NCBI RefSeq assembly: GCF_001548235.1
Contig: NZ_AP014938.1
Coordinates: forward strand, 1,178,001-1,242,000
Source: Rothia mucilaginosa
Lineage (GTDB): Bacteria; Actinomycetota; Actinomycetes; Actinomycetales; Micrococcaceae
Reading direction: 5' to 3'
Length of the DNA: 64,000 nucleotides
The position numbers were made by a program, and so were the translations under genes. Numbering within the stretch: position 1 is the first letter of the stretch; every line of letters starts with the position of its first letter. Shown here one piece after another: positions 8,727-17,356 of this stretch. The notes beneath the pieces were generated by a model. It was given only the letters and a program-made list of their open reading frames with translations. It was not told the origin of the DNA and did no database searches.

Positions 8727-10310
8727 GTGAGCACTGAGCACACTGCCGCACCGGCGATTGCTGATATGTCCGAGCAGATGCAGATTCGCCTGGAGAAGCG
8801 TGCGAAGCTGATCGAGTCGGGTCGCGAGGCATACCCGGTGGGTCTGCTGGATTCTGAGGGTAACCGCGTGGAGCCCAACCACATTGAGGATCTGCGCGCC
8901 GAGTACGATCCGAAGCTGGCTGCTGAGGAGCTGAAGGCTGGCGACGAGACTGACCGTGTGGTGCATGTTGGTGGCCGCGTGGTGTTCGTCCGTAACACCG
9001 GTAAGCTGTGCTTTGCGACCCTGCAGGGTGGTACCGAGGGTAAGCGCATCCAGGCGATGCTGTCGCTGGCTGAGGTTGGCGAGGAGTCCCTGGCTGAGTG
9101 GAAGTCCCTGGTTGACCTGGGTGACCACGTGTTCGTGACCGGCCGCGTGATTGTTTCTCGCCGCGGTGAGCTGTCCATTATGGTGACCGACTGGAAGATG
9201 GCGTCGAAGGCGCTGCGCCCCATGCCGGTTCTGCACAAGGACCTGAACGAGGAAACCCGCGTTCGCCAGCGTTACCTGGACCTGATGGTTCGCGAGGAGG
9301 CTCGCGAGCTGGTGAAGAAGCGCGCCCTGATTACCCGCACCGTCCGCCGCGTGCTGGAGGATCACGGCTACATTGAGGTTGAGACTCCTATTTTGCAGCT
9401 GGTGCACGGTGGTGCGACGGCTCGTCCGTTCCGCACCCACCTGAACGCTTTTGACCAGCCGATGACTATGCGTATTGCGACCGAGCTGCCGCTCAAGCGT
9501 GCAGTGGTGGGTGGCATTGAGCGTGTGTACGAGATTGGCCGCGTGTTCCGTAACGAGGGTGTGGACTCGACCCACAGCCCCGAGTTCACCACTCTGGAGT
9601 GCTACGAGACCTACGCTGACCAGTTTGTGATGGCTGAGCGCATGAAGGAGATTATCCAGAGCTGCGCGAAGGCTGTCGGTACCGAGCGTATTGAGACCGA
9701 GAACGGCACCATTGACCTGTTCGGTGAGTGGAAGTGGGTTGGCGTGTACCCGGGCCTGTCTGAGGCTGTGGGCGTTGAGATTACCCCCGAGACTGACGCA
9801 TCCGTTCTGCGTGAGATTGCTGAGAAGCACGAGGTGGACATCGACCCGAAGTGGGACGCTGAGAAGCTGGTGACCGAGCTCTTCGGTGAGATCGTTGAGC
9901 CGACCCTGGTGAACCCGACCTTCGTGTACGATTACCCGCCGAGCGCTCAGCCGCTGGCGCGTCCGCACCGTTCTGGTGCACCGCTGATTGAGGCGTGGGA
10001 CCTGATTATTGGCGGTATGGAGCGCGGTACCGCGTTCTCCGAGCTGATTGACCCGGTTATTCAGCGTGAGCGTCTGACCGCCCAGTCGCTGCTGGCTGCT
10101 GCCGGTGATGATGAGGCGATGGAGCTGGATGAGGATTTCCTGCGCGCCCTGGAGCACGGTGCACCCCCGATGGGTGGCCTGGGCCTGGGTATTGACCGTC
10201 TGATTATGCTGCTGGCGGGCGACCAGGATCCGGAGCGTCCGGGTACTGTGGTGCGTCAGCCCGGTATTCGTGAGACTATTCTCTTCCCCCTGATGAAGCC
10301 GGAAGCCTAA
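8727..10310 (+). CDS. lysS: Lysyl-tRNA synthetase (class II)
   Basis: The 527-residue enzyme charges tRNA-Lys. An OB-fold anticodon domain occupies about residues 65-165. Class II motif 2 appears as RVFRNEGVDSTHSPEFT and motif 3 as GLGLGIDRLIMLL near the C-terminus. The start is GTG at 8727 with AGATAGGT upstream. The cognate tRNA-Lys(UUU) gene lies about 17 kb away. A strong terminator follows. Confidence 0.97.
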   Translation: MSTEHTAAPAIADMSEQMQIRLEKRAKLIESGREAYPVGLLDSEGNRVEPNHIEDLRAEYDPKLAAEELKAGDETDRVVHVGGRVVFVRNTGKLCFATLQGGTEGKRIQAMLSLAEVGEESLAEWKSLVDLGDHVFVTGRVIVSRRGELSIMVTDWKMASKALRPMPVLHKDLNEETRVRQRYLDLMVREEARELVKKRALITRTVRRVLEDHGYIEVETPILQLVHGGATARPFRTHLNAFDQPMTMRIATELPLKRAVVGGIERVYEIGRVFRNEGVDSTHSPEFTTLECYETYADQFVMAERMKEIIQSCAKAVGTERIETENGTIDLFGEWKWVGVYPGLSEAVGVEITPETDASVLREIAEKHEVDIDPKWDAEKLVTELFGEIVEPTLVNPTFVYDYPPSAQPLARPHRSGAPLIEAWDLIIGGMERGTAFSELIDPVIQRERLTAQSLLAAAGDDEAMELDEDFLRALEHGAPPMGGLGLGIDRLIMLLAGDQDPERPGTVVRQPGIRETILFPLMKPEA

Positions 10311-10340
10311 GCTTTAGCTTCACCTTGAGAGGTGTTAGTA

Positions 10341-10386
10341 CGGCGGGTGCCGCGGATACGGTTGTATCTGCGGCACCCGCCGTTTT
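10341..10386 (+). terminator. Intrinsic terminator after lysS
   Basis: An 18-bp stem with a minor mismatch (10341-10358 with 10365-10382) followed by TTTT. This is a classic rho-independent terminator. Confidence 0.85.
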
Positions 10387-11013
10387 CTGTGCATTCTTTT
10401 GCACGGTGTATAGCTTCTGGGGTGGGGTTTTCTGTTTATTTGCACAGGTCAGGGGCGTTTTAGGGTGCTTTTTTGCTCCAATCTGGCGCTGATTTATGCT
10501 GCTCTATTTGCTCTGACGGGGGTTTCTGTTCTTATACACGAATGTCTTGTGCAGAAAAGAATGGGGTGCTGGGATAGGGGTGGAATTTCGCTTTTGAATA
10601 GCGTAGGAATGTATGGTGCGAATGGTCTAATGTGCGGGCTCGTACGGGCGCTATATTTCACTCAGATTGTCGGGGACGCCGGGGTGCATTATTAGGTGTC
10701 TTTGTCTCTGGGCGCTGTGTCTGCTGTCTGGAAGAACCCTGGAAGAATCCAAAGTATTTGCACTCTAAACTTCACTTTAATGTTCTTGTGGTGAGTGCAG
10801 ATTTAACGGGGACGCACAGAAGCGATATATCGCTACGGGCGAATGGTGCATTGTTTCAATACTCAGAATGTTTTCGGAATCTTTAATATGTTTCTGTTAC
10901 TATATGAAAGAAAATTAGTACATAAATATATCCGGCACACTATTTTCTCAATCCCGATAGAGGCTTTTGGGTTTACTCCACAGGATATATGCAACAGATG
11001 AGGAGGTGCCTCA
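10387..11013 (+). other. AT-richer non-coding region upstream of lsr2
   Basis: About 630 bases between the lysS terminator and lsr2, clearly lower in GC than the flanking genes. A 76-codon hydrophobic frame (10465-10695) exists but has no ribosome binding site and unusual codon use, so I do not call it. A 14-bp perfect palindrome lies at 10821-10834. The segment around 10880-10910 is very AT-rich and probably holds the lsr2 promoter. Lsr2 proteins bind AT-rich DNA and often regulate themselves, so this is a plausible binding region. Confidence 0.45.
10821..10834. repeat. 14-bp perfect palindrome upstream of lsr2
   Basis: AGCGATATATCGCT reads the same on both strands. It lies 180 bases before lsr2 in AT-rich DNA and could be an operator; no protein is identified. 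Confidence 0.4.
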
Positions 11014-11367
11014 ATGGCACAGAAGGTTCGCATCATCCTTGAAGACGATCTCGATGGCGGCCCCGCAGACGAAACTATCCGTTTTGGCCTGGACGGCGCT
11101 CACTACGAAATCGATCTGTCCTCCGCAAACGCAGCTCGCCTGCGTGACGCTATCCGCCCCTTCGTAGCGAAGTCCCGCCGCGTGCAGGGCACCGCTACCC
11201 AGCGCACCCGTGCCCCCCGTGGCACCGCCGCTCCGGTCAAGCGCAACCCCGAGACCGCAGCAATCCGCGAGTGGGCTAAGGCTAACGGCCACAAGGTTTC
11301 TGACCGTGGCCGTATCCACCAGGATATTCAGGACGCATACTATGAGGCGATGAAGGCTCAGGGCTAA
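11014..11367 (+). CDS. lsr2: Lsr2 nucleoid-associated protein
   Basis: A small DNA-bridging, H-NS-like protein of actinobacteria that silences AT-rich and foreign DNA. The 117-residue protein has the N-terminal dimerisation domain ([16 protein letters not shown], then [13 protein letters not shown]), a basic Pro/Arg linker (about 66-85), and the C-terminal DNA-binding domain with the AT-hook-like RGR in [11 protein letters not shown] (about 101). AGGAGGT sits seven bases before the ATG. lsr2 between lysS and clpC is conserved in actinobacteria. It is flanked here by AT-rich non-core DNA on both sides. Confidence 0.96.
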   Translation: MAQKVRIILEDDLDGGPADETIRFGLDGAHYEIDLSSANAARLRDAIRPFVAKSRRVQGTATQRTRAPRGTAAPVKRNPETAAIREWAKANGHKVSDRGRIHQDIQDAYYEAMKAQG

Positions 11368-11427
11368 AGGCTCTCGGTATTCACGCTGTCGGAGGGTTTG
11401 GTGCTTTAGGGTGCTAATCCTCCGGGC

Positions 11428-11465
11428 GCTAAAGGCGGATGGTGATAACACCATCCGCCTTTAGC
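11428..11465 (+). terminator. Intrinsic terminator after lsr2
   Basis: A perfect 17-bp stem (11428-11444 with 11449-11465) with an ATAA loop, followed by a short TTT. Confidence 0.82.
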
Positions 11466-11522
11466 TTTGCCTCGGTATTTCTTGATATGTGTTACATATC
11501 TGCGGAGGGAGGGGATGTTTTT

Positions 11523-11657
11523 ATGTCGCCCACCCCAATTAACTATTTACATGTAAAATATATTGATCCTTTGCTGAGGCTCGCTTCTGAAATTGTCAGA
11601 AGGAAGAGCGGGGAATCGGATGCGCAATTTGGTATCGAGTTCGGGCTCCCCATTTAG
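11523..11657 (+). CDS. Possible small protein (44 aa)
   Basis: A 44-residue frame in AT-rich DNA, beginning MSPTPINYLHVKYIDPLL. A strong purine run (GGAGGGAGGGG, 11504-11514) lies eight bases before the ATG. No family is recognised and the codon use differs from the core genes. It could be a real small gene, the remnant of a longer acquired gene, or chance. The ribosome binding site is the only positive evidence. Confidence 0.35.
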   Translation: MSPTPINYLHVKYIDPLLRLASEIVRRKSGESDAQFGIEFGLPI

Positions 11658-11775
11658 ATTTCATGCATTGGCAGGAACACTAAAGGTGTTGGTGCATTAA
11701 TCTCTTCAAAGCGGGGGATATGCGCTGTGATATTCACGCGGTCGTTGAGTCGAGTATTCCATCGAGGAGGCTGGA

Positions 11776-11967
11776 ATGTACCGACTGAAATTCTCGAATA
11801 ATTGGGGACCCTGCATCTTCGGTAGCTCTTTCGGAACGTATTCGGAACGGGCAGATTATCTCTTGAGGGGACGCCGAAATGATGCGGGAATTATCCGGGA
11901 AATAGGCGCCGTATTATCCGGCAAATGTTTTTTGCGAATTATTGAAATTTCTCACTTAAACATATAA
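11776..11967 (+). CDS. Possible small protein (63 aa)
   Basis: A 63-residue frame starting MYRLKFSNNWGPCIFG and ending RIIEISHLNI. GAGGAGG lies five bases before the ATG. No family is recognised. It sits in the AT-rich islet beside lsr2 and is followed at once by the 16-bp AT palindrome (11966-11981), which could act as its terminator. Low GC and isolation suggest acquired DNA. Confidence 0.4.
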   Translation: MYRLKFSNNWGPCIFGSSFGTYSERADYLLRGRRNDAGIIREIGAVLSGKCFLRIIEISHLNI

Positions 11968-12161
11968 ATTTTTAAAAATTTCTGCAATATATTCATGCAC
12001 GTGCAGGAAACAAGCGGTTTGGGTGTTGGTCTATGTGGCTTCTTGTGGGTTCCCCTCTTCTGCAAGCCCTCGTATCGACGCCGCAGCCCCTCAGAACCCA
12101 CCCGTAGCGCCTCCCTGCCAGAAGCCCCGAAACCACCCCGAAACTGCGCCTCAAACGCCTC

Positions 12162-12194
12162 GAACAGCTTATCTGTTCTCTTGATGGCGAACAG
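12162..12194 (+). promoter_or_regulatory. Candidate operator upstream of clpC
   Basis: GAACAG, a 5-base gap, CTGTTC, a 10-base gap, then GAACAG again. The first two form a perfect inverted repeat. The site ends about 75 bases before the clpC start. ClpC is stress-regulated in actinobacteria (ClgR, HspR or SigH depending on genus), but this motif does not match their published boxes as I know them. Confidence 0.4.
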
Positions 12195-12268
12195 ATGCCC
12201 ATCAGCCCGCCCTTTCGGCCGCGCTCAACGTACTCTTGTATCAATAGGAAAATGCAAGGAGTGCGTAA

Positions 12269-14839
12269 ATGTTTGAACGCTTTACCGATCGAGCTCGGCG
12301 CGTTGTGGTGCTTGCCCAGGAAGAGGCACGCATGCTCAACCACAACTACATCGGTACCGAACACCTGCTGCTCGGTCTGATTCACGAGGGCGAAGGCATC
12401 GGTGCTCGCGCCCTGGAATCATTGGGCGTTACCCTGAACGCAGTACGTGAACAGGTTCAGGACATCGTCGGCCCCGGCCCCCAGGCGCCTAACGGCCACA
12501 TCCCCTTCACCCCGCGCGCGAAGAAGGTTCTCGAACTGTCCATGCGCGAGGCTATTCAGCTGAACCACGGCTACATCGGCACCGAACACATCCTGCTGGG
12601 CATGGTTCGTGCCAACGAGGGCGTGGCAAACCAGGTGCTGGTCAAGCTGGGCGCTGAGCCCGCAGCCGTGCGCCAGGCTGTTATGGACCTGATTTCCGGC
12701 TACCCCGGCAACAACTCCGGTGAAAAGGAAACCGCCGGCGTGGGTGCAGGTAACTCTCGCGAAGGCACTCCCGCGGGTTCGACCATCCTGGATCAGTTCG
12801 GCCGCAACCTCACCGCAGCAGCACGTGAGGGCGAGCTGGACCCGGTCATTGGTCGCCACAAGGAGATGGAACGCGTCATGCAGGTCCTCTCCCGCCGCAC
12901 CAAGAACAACCCCGTGCTGATTGGTGAGCCCGGCGTCGGTAAGACCGCCGTCGTGGAAGGCCTGGCACAGGCTATCGTGCACGGTGACGTCCCCGAGACC
13001 CTCAAGGACAAGCACCTGTACACCCTGGACCTCGGCTCCCTGGTCGCAGGTTCGCGCTACCGCGGTGACTTCGAAGAGCGCCTGAAGAAGGTTCTGAAGG
13101 AAATCCGCTCCCGCGGCGACATCATCCTGTTCATTGACGAGATTCACACCCTCGTTGGTGCCGGTGCCGCTGAGGGCGCGATTGACGCTGCCTCCATCCT
13201 CAAGCCCATGCTGGCTCGAGGCGAACTGCAGACCATCGGTGCAACCACCCTGGACGAGTACCGCAAGCACATTGAGAAGGACGCTGCCCTGGAGCGCCGC
13301 TTCCAGCCGATTCAGGTTGAGGAGCCCTCTCAGGAGCTCGCCGTGCAGATCCTCAAGGGTGTGCGCGATAAGTACGAGGCACACCACCGCGTTACCATTA
13401 CCGACGAGGCTATCGAGACTGCCGTGAACCTTGCGGCACGCTACATCTCTGACCGCTTCCTGCCGGATAAGGCTGTCGACCTGATTGATGAGGCGGGCGC
13501 ACGCCTGCGCATCAAGCGCATGACCGCACCGCCGGAAATCAAGTTGCTCGACGAGAAGGCCGCCAAGCTGCGCCAGCAGAAGGAAGACGCCATCAACTCC
13601 CAGGATTACGAGAAGGCCGCAGGCCTGCGTGATCAGGAGCAGAAGGTTCTGGCTGAGAAGGAAGAAGCCGAGAAGGCATGGCGCGAAGGCGGCGACGCAT
13701 TCGGCACCGTGACCCCCGAGGTTATTTCTGAGGTTCTGGCCGCTTCCACCGGTGTTCCGGTCTACAAGATCACCGAGGAAGAGTCCAGCCGCCTGCTGAC
13801 CATGGAGCAGGAGCTCCACAAGCGCGTCATCGGCCAGGAGCACGCTATCGCGGCACTGTCCCGCGCTATCCGCCGTACCCGCGCAGGTCTGAAGGACCCG
13901 CGCCGCCCCGGTGGTTCGTTCATCTTCGCCGGCCCGACCGGTGTGGGTAAGACCGAGCTTGCCAAGGCACTTGCCGAGTTCCTGTTCGGCGATGAGGATT
14001 CGCTCATCACCCTGGATATGTCCGAGTACCAGGAGAAGCACACCGTCTCCCGTCTGTTCGGTGCGCCTCCCGGCTACGTTGGCTACGATGAGGGCGGCCA
14101 GCTGACCGAGAAGGTCCGCCGCAAGCCCTTCTCCGTGGTCCTGTTCGACGAGGTTGAGAAGGCTCACGCCGACCTGTTCAACTCGCTGCTGCAGATCCTG
14201 GAAGACGGTCGCCTGACCGACTCGCAGGGTCGCGTGGTGGACTTCAAGAACACCGTCATCATCATGACCACCAACCTGGGCTCGCGTGACGTGAACCGCC
14301 GCATCCCGGTTGGTTTCCAGGCGATGGACGACGCAACCGCCGACTACGAGCGCATGCAGGCACGCGTGATGGAGAACCTCAAGGAGCACTTCCGCCCCGA
14401 GTTCCTCAACCGTGTGGATGACATCATTGTCTTCCCGCAGCTCTCCGAGTCTGAGATTCTGCAGATTGTGGACCTGTTTGTGGGTCGCCTGGCTAAGCGC
14501 CTGGCGGAGCAGGATATGTCTATTGAGCTGACCAACGCTGCGAAGGTTCTCATGGCGACTAAGGGTTACGACCCGTCCATGGGTGCTCGCCCGCTGCGCC
14601 GCGAGATGCAGCGCAACATTGAGGACGCCCTGTCCGAGAAGATTCTCTTCGGTGACATCAAGCCCGGTGAGAAGATCACCGTGGACGTTGAGGGTGAGGG
14701 CGACTCCGCGAAGTTCGTCTTCTCTTCTCAGCCGATGAAGGAGCTGTCGCTGGACTCGGTGCAGGAACTGAACGAAGCTGAGGCTCCCGCAGCTAAGGCA
14801 CCTGTTTCTGAGGCTCGAGAGGGTCAGGGTGGGGACTAA
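12269..14839 (+). CDS. clpC: ATP-dependent Clp protease ATPase subunit ClpC
   Basis: A hexameric AAA+ unfoldase that feeds proteins to ClpP. The 856-residue protein has paired Clp N repeats (about 1-145), a first AAA+ module with Walker [14 protein letters not shown] (about 218), a UVR/middle segment ([16 protein letters not shown], about 443-458), and a second AAA+ module with [10 protein letters not shown] (about 555) and the ClpP-docking loop VGF in [14 protein letters not shown] precedes the ATG. The tail is acidic and Ala-rich. It is essential in related actinobacteria and is the target of cyclomarin-class compounds there. Confidence 0.98.
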   Translation: MFERFTDRARRVVVLAQEEARMLNHNYIGTEHLLLGLIHEGEGIGARALESLGVTLNAVREQVQDIVGPGPQAPNGHIPFTPRAKKVLELSMREAIQLNHGYIGTEHILLGMVRANEGVANQVLVKLGAEPAAVRQAVMDLISGYPGNNSGEKETAGVGAGNSREGTPAGSTILDQFGRNLTAAAREGELDPVIGRHKEMERVMQVLSRRTKNNPVLIGEPGVGKTAVVEGLAQAIVHGDVPETLKDKHLYTLDLGSLVAGSRYRGDFEERLKKVLKEIRSRGDIILFIDEIHTLVGAGAAEGAIDAASILKPMLARGELQTIGATTLDEYRKHIEKDAALERRFQPIQVEEPSQELAVQILKGVRDKYEAHHRVTITDEAIETAVNLAARYISDRFLPDKAVDLIDEAGARLRIKRMTAPPEIKLLDEKAAKLRQQKEDAINSQDYEKAAGLRDQEQKVLAEKEEAEKAWREGGDAFGTVTPEVISEVLAASTGVPVYKITEEESSRLLTMEQELHKRVIGQEHAIAALSRAIRRTRAGLKDPRRPGGSFIFAGPTGVGKTELAKALAEFLFGDEDSLITLDMSEYQEKHTVSRLFGAPPGYVGYDEGGQLTEKVRRKPFSVVLFDEVEKAHADLFNSLLQILEDGRLTDSQGRVVDFKNTVIIMTTNLGSRDVNRRIPVGFQAMDDATADYERMQARVMENLKEHFRPEFLNRVDDIIVFPQLSESEILQIVDLFVGRLAKRLAEQDMSIELTNAAKVLMATKGYDPSMGARPLRREMQRNIEDALSEKILFGDIKPGEKITVDVEGEGDSAKFVFSSQPMKELSLDSVQELNEAEAPAAKAPVSEAREGQGGD

Positions 14840-14867
14840 GCCCTAGGTAGCTAGGCTCTATCGCACT

Positions 14868-14920
14868 AAACGCCTGTGGGGCGGTATCGGAATGATCCGG
14901 TACCGCCCCACAGGCGTTTT
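14868..14920 (+). terminator. Terminator between clpC and mutY
   Basis: A 23-bp stem (14868-14890 with 14897-14919, one mismatch) with a 6-base loop and a TTTT 3' end. clpC and mutY converge here, so it may serve both. Confidence 0.85.
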
Positions 14921-14960
14921 CTGTCTTCTGTAGGCTCCAGAAGCCTTTCTGCGGCGGGTA

Positions 14961-16013
14961 CTAGAGCGAGACGAGTACTGCATCACCCTGCGTGACTTCG
15001 CGTGCCAGAGAGTCCGCCAGCAGCCCCGCGTAGCAGCGCTGCAGCTGCTCGGCGGCGGGGGAGAGCGCATACAGCGCCTTGAGCGGGCGGTGCACCGCGG
15101 CGGGCGCATCCGCGGGGAACACCAAGTCAGGCGAAGAAGCTGCAGCGGGCGAAGCCGTGCCGCCAGCAGCGGCTACACCCGCACCCAGGATGAGCTCGCG
15201 ATTCACCGGCTCATGCGCCGCACGCAGCACCGCCATGACCGCCCCGCGCACCTGACGGTCCGTGCCGTGCCAACTCTGACCCTTGGGGGTGTAGTCCGCC
15301 TCCGGCTTGCCCGCCGCAACCCAGGCGCACAGATCCTCCACCGGGCACAGCTCGCAGGTCGGGGACTTTGCCGTGCAGACCAACGCGCCGAGCTCCATGG
15401 TCGCCGCATTCCACAGGCAGGAGGTGGGGGTGTCGGCGGGCATGAGCGCCTCCGCCAGGCGAGTCTCAGCCGCCGTCAACGAGCGGGAGGGTAGAGCCTT
15501 ACCGGACACAGCGCGCGCATGCACGCGGCGGATATTCGTATCAATGACCGTGGCGCGCAGACCAAACGCGAACACGCTAATTGCCGCCGCCGTGTAGGAA
15601 CCCACGCCCGGCAAAGCCAGCAGTGCCTCGTAGTCGGCGGGCACCTCACCGCCGTGCTGCTCCACAATCGCCACAGCGGCACCGTGCAGACGCTGCGCAC
15701 GGCGCGGGTAACCCAGGCGGCCCCAGGCACGCACCGCCTCCGAGGCGGGCTCGGCGGCAAGGTCGGCGGGGGTGGGCCAGCGGCGCATCCACTCCTCCCA
15801 CACGGGTAGAACGCGCTTGACGGGGGTCTGCTGCAGCATGAACTCGCTGACCATCACGCCCCAGGGGGTGCACTCGTCACGACGCCACGGCAAATCGCGT
15901 GCCTGGTCGAGGAACCACCGGTTGATTCGGTGGTGGAGCGCCTCGGTATTCGTGCCTTCGGGCAGGGTGGGTTCGGGGCGCGTGCGTGCGGTGCGTTTGG
16001 GCTCTGAGGTCAT
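14961..16013 (-). CDS. mutY: A/G-specific adenine DNA glycosylase
   Basis: Removes adenine mispaired with 8-oxoguanine. The 350-residue protein has the catalytic Glu region SEFMLQQTPV (about 56-65), the helix-hairpin-helix LPGVGSYTAAAI with the following VIDTN aspartate, and four cysteines spaced C-x6-C-x2-C-x5-C (C213, C220, C223, C229) for a [4Fe-4S] cluster. The C-terminal recognition domain is short and Ala-rich. The ATG at 16013 has no ribosome binding site, but TAGGCT lies six bases upstream, so the message is probably leaderless. It diverges from the gene at 16107. Confidence 0.95.
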   Translation of the reverse strand: MTSEPKRTARTRPEPTLPEGTNTEALHHRINRWFLDQARDLPWRRDECTPWGVMVSEFMLQQTPVKRVLPVWEEWMRRWPTPADLAAEPASEAVRAWGRLGYPRRAQRLHGAAVAIVEQHGGEVPADYEALLALPGVGSYTAAAISVFAFGLRATVIDTNIRRVHARAVSGKALPSRSLTAAETRLAEALMPADTPTSCLWNAATMELGALVCTAKSPTCELCPVEDLCAWVAAGKPEADYTPKGQSWHGTDRQVRGAVMAVLRAAHEPVNRELILGAGVAAAGGTASPAAASSPDLVFPADAPAAVHRPLKALYALSPAAEQLQRCYAGLLADSLAREVTQGDAVLVSL

Positions 16014-16019
16014 CCGAAA

Positions 16020-16025
16020 AGCCTA
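16020..16025 (-). promoter_or_regulatory. Predicted -10 of leaderless mutY promoter
   Basis: On the minus strand TAGGCT ends six bases before the mutY ATG, matching the leaderless pattern seen at other genes here. Confidence 0.42.
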
Positions 16026-16093
16026 CGCCACAGGGCATATATTCCCAAAACTGCATGAACAGAGTTCACTGTGAATCTCAGGGTTAAACCCGG

Positions 16094-16099
16094 TATCCT
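16094..16099 (+). promoter_or_regulatory. Predicted -10 of leaderless promoter for the gene at 16107
   Basis: TATCCT ends seven bases before the ATG at 16107. A TTCAC-T-GTGAA inverted repeat at 16065-16075 lies just upstream and could be an operator. Confidence 0.45.
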
Positions 16100-16106
16100 T
16101 AAAGGT

Positions 16107-16892
16107 ATGTCTGAAAATGGTCCCGTTCTGCCTCCCGAAGTGTACCGCCGCCGTCGTATCGTGGCGGTTATTGCTCTGCTCGCTATTATTTTGCTACTGG
16201 TTGCCGGCGTGACCTCCATGGTCGGCATGATTAACGGCAAGAAGGACGCCACTGTAGCCTCCACTGCGACGCCTTCCGGTGCGCCCTTCCAGAGCTTCAG
16301 TGCTCGCCCCTCCGAAACTGCTTCGGCTACCCCGTCCGCTAGCGCGACTGCTTCTGCAACCGCGTCGGCTAGTGCTTCGGCAACCCCCTCGGTGACCGCT
16401 TCTGCTACTCCCTCTGCAAGCGTGACCACCGCCGCGGCAACTACTCCCGCGGCGACCCCGACTACCCCCGCACAGACTCCGAGCGTGACCACTGCGGCTG
16501 CTGTTGCGGCGTGTACCGCGAACGACCTGAAGGTGACCGTCACCCCCGCGAAGCGTGTCTTCGCGGCCGGTGAGCAGGTGTCCTTCCACGTGACCTACAC
16601 GAACTCCTCGAAGACCCCCTGCGCTGTGGGCGGTGAGGGCGCGAACACCGGCGTTGACCTGAAGATTACCTCCGGTGCGGCTCAGGTGTACACCCGCAGC
16701 CTGTGCGCGGCGACCGCCGTTCAGAAGTCTGAGGTGGCCGCAGGTGCTGAGGGCGCAACCGACCTGGCGTGGGATCGTAAGATCAACGTTCTGGGCTGCT
16801 CTTCTGCTTCGACCGCTCAGAAGGGTTCCTACTGGGCTGCGGTGACCGTCAATGGTGTGAGCTCGGCTCCGGTGAACTTCATTATTCAGTAG
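16107..16892 (+). CDS. Membrane-anchored extracellular protein with Ser/Ala/Thr-rich linker
   Basis: The 261-residue protein has a short basic N-terminus (VYRRRRIV), one membrane helix (about 19-40), a 90-residue linker almost wholly of S, A, T and P, and a C-terminal beta-rich domain of about 125 residues with four cysteines (AACTAND, KTPCAVG, RSLCAAT, LGCSSAS) that may form two disulfides. The domain resembles bacterial immunoglobulin-like or DUF4232-type folds; I cannot name it firmly. The layout places the domain outside the cell on a wall-spanning stalk. The start at 16107 is preferred over 16071 because of the adjacent -10. Confidence 0.8.
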   Translation: MSENGPVLPPEVYRRRRIVAVIALLAIILLLVAGVTSMVGMINGKKDATVASTATPSGAPFQSFSARPSETASATPSASATASATASASASATPSVTASATPSASVTTAAATTPAATPTTPAQTPSVTTAAAVAACTANDLKVTVTPAKRVFAAGEQVSFHVTYTNSSKTPCAVGGEGANTGVDLKITSGAAQVYTRSLCAATAVQKSEVAAGAEGATDLAWDRKINVLGCSSASTAQKGSYWAAVTVNGVSSAPVNFIIQ

Positions 16893-16927
16893 CTCACTAG
16901 TTTTCGCCCCCTGAGCGGGCGCGTAAA

Positions 16928-16960
16928 GCCCCCGTGCTGGATATTCTCCGGCGCGGGGGC
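16928..16960 (+). terminator. Hairpin after the anchored protein gene
   Basis: A 10-bp GC-rich stem (16928-16937 with 16951-16960, one wobble). It separates this gene from the convergent small gene at 16980. Confidence 0.6.
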
Positions 16961-16979
16961 ATTAGCTTTTGCCTGGTTA

Positions 16980-17204
16980 TTACTTGGAGGCGCGGGGCTT
17001 GGCGAAGCGGCGCTCGCCCAGGTACCCGAGCAGACTACCGAAAGCGGTCCACTGCAGTGCCGCCAACAGCAGGGTGGACAGGTCAGTCACCTCAAAAGAG
17101 TTGGGGATGACCTTGAACCACAGCAACGGCAGGTAAATCAGAAAGAGAATGGGGGACGCCCACACGAAGAACGGGACCGGGCGCTTAGTTCGTGAGTACG
17201 ACAT
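16980..17204 (-). CDS. Small two-helix membrane protein
   Basis: A 74-residue protein with hydrophobic segments at about 10-30 and 41-60, a basic N-terminus (MSYSRTKRPVPFF) and a basic tail (ERRFAKPRASK). AAGGAGG lies at ideal distance before the ATG on the minus strand, which strongly supports translation. It lies downstream of disA in the same direction, separated by a terminator, so it probably has its own promoter. No family is recognised. Confidence 0.65.
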   Translation of the reverse strand: MSYSRTKRPVPFFVWASPILFLIYLPLLWFKVIPNSFEVTDLSTLLLAALQWTAFGSLLGYLGERRFAKPRASK

Positions 17205-17302
17205 TGTGACCTCCTTGGGGTGTCATGATGCTTGAGACATCAGGGAGCGGAGGGAACTCCGCTTTCACTACATCATAATGCAAAAGGTTCTCGTAAGGTC
17301 AG

Positions 17303-17339
17303 AAAAATCCCCCGTGCCGGTTCTTCTTCGGCGCGGGGG
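17303..17339 (-). terminator. Intrinsic terminator of disA (minus strand)
   Basis: On the minus strand a GC-rich stem (17339-17330 with 17318-17309, one wobble) is followed by ATTTTT. This is a good rho-independent terminator after disA. Confidence 0.78.
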
Positions 17340-17356
17340 CTTTCGTATGGGTCTTT

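Larger units (their letters stand above)
11466..12268 (+). other. AT-rich islet between lsr2 and clpC
   Basis: About 800 bases with no long gene. The first 530 bases are strikingly AT-rich and hold two short frames with good ribosome binding sites (11523-11657 and 11776-11967) and a 16-bp AT palindrome at 11966-11981. From about 12000 the base composition returns to normal; this part holds the clpC promoter and repeated GAACAG motifs at 12162-12194. No transposase, tRNA or att-like repeat was seen. Confidence 0.5.

Noticed and set aside
8523..10157. Long open frame on the minus strand opposite lysS
   Set aside because: It mirrors lysS codons, has a His/Leu/Asn-rich meaningless product and no start signals; similar shadows lie opposite clpC, recQ, purB and the YhgE/Pip gene.
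10465..10695. 76-codon hydrophobic frame between lysS and lsr2
   Set aside because: No ribosome binding site, unusual codon use and no family resemblance; it lies in AT-rich DNA where such frames arise by chance.
11993..12385. 130-codon minus-strand frame overlapping the clpC start
   Set aside because: It overlaps the clpC ribosome binding site and N-terminus and has no start signal; it is a shadow.
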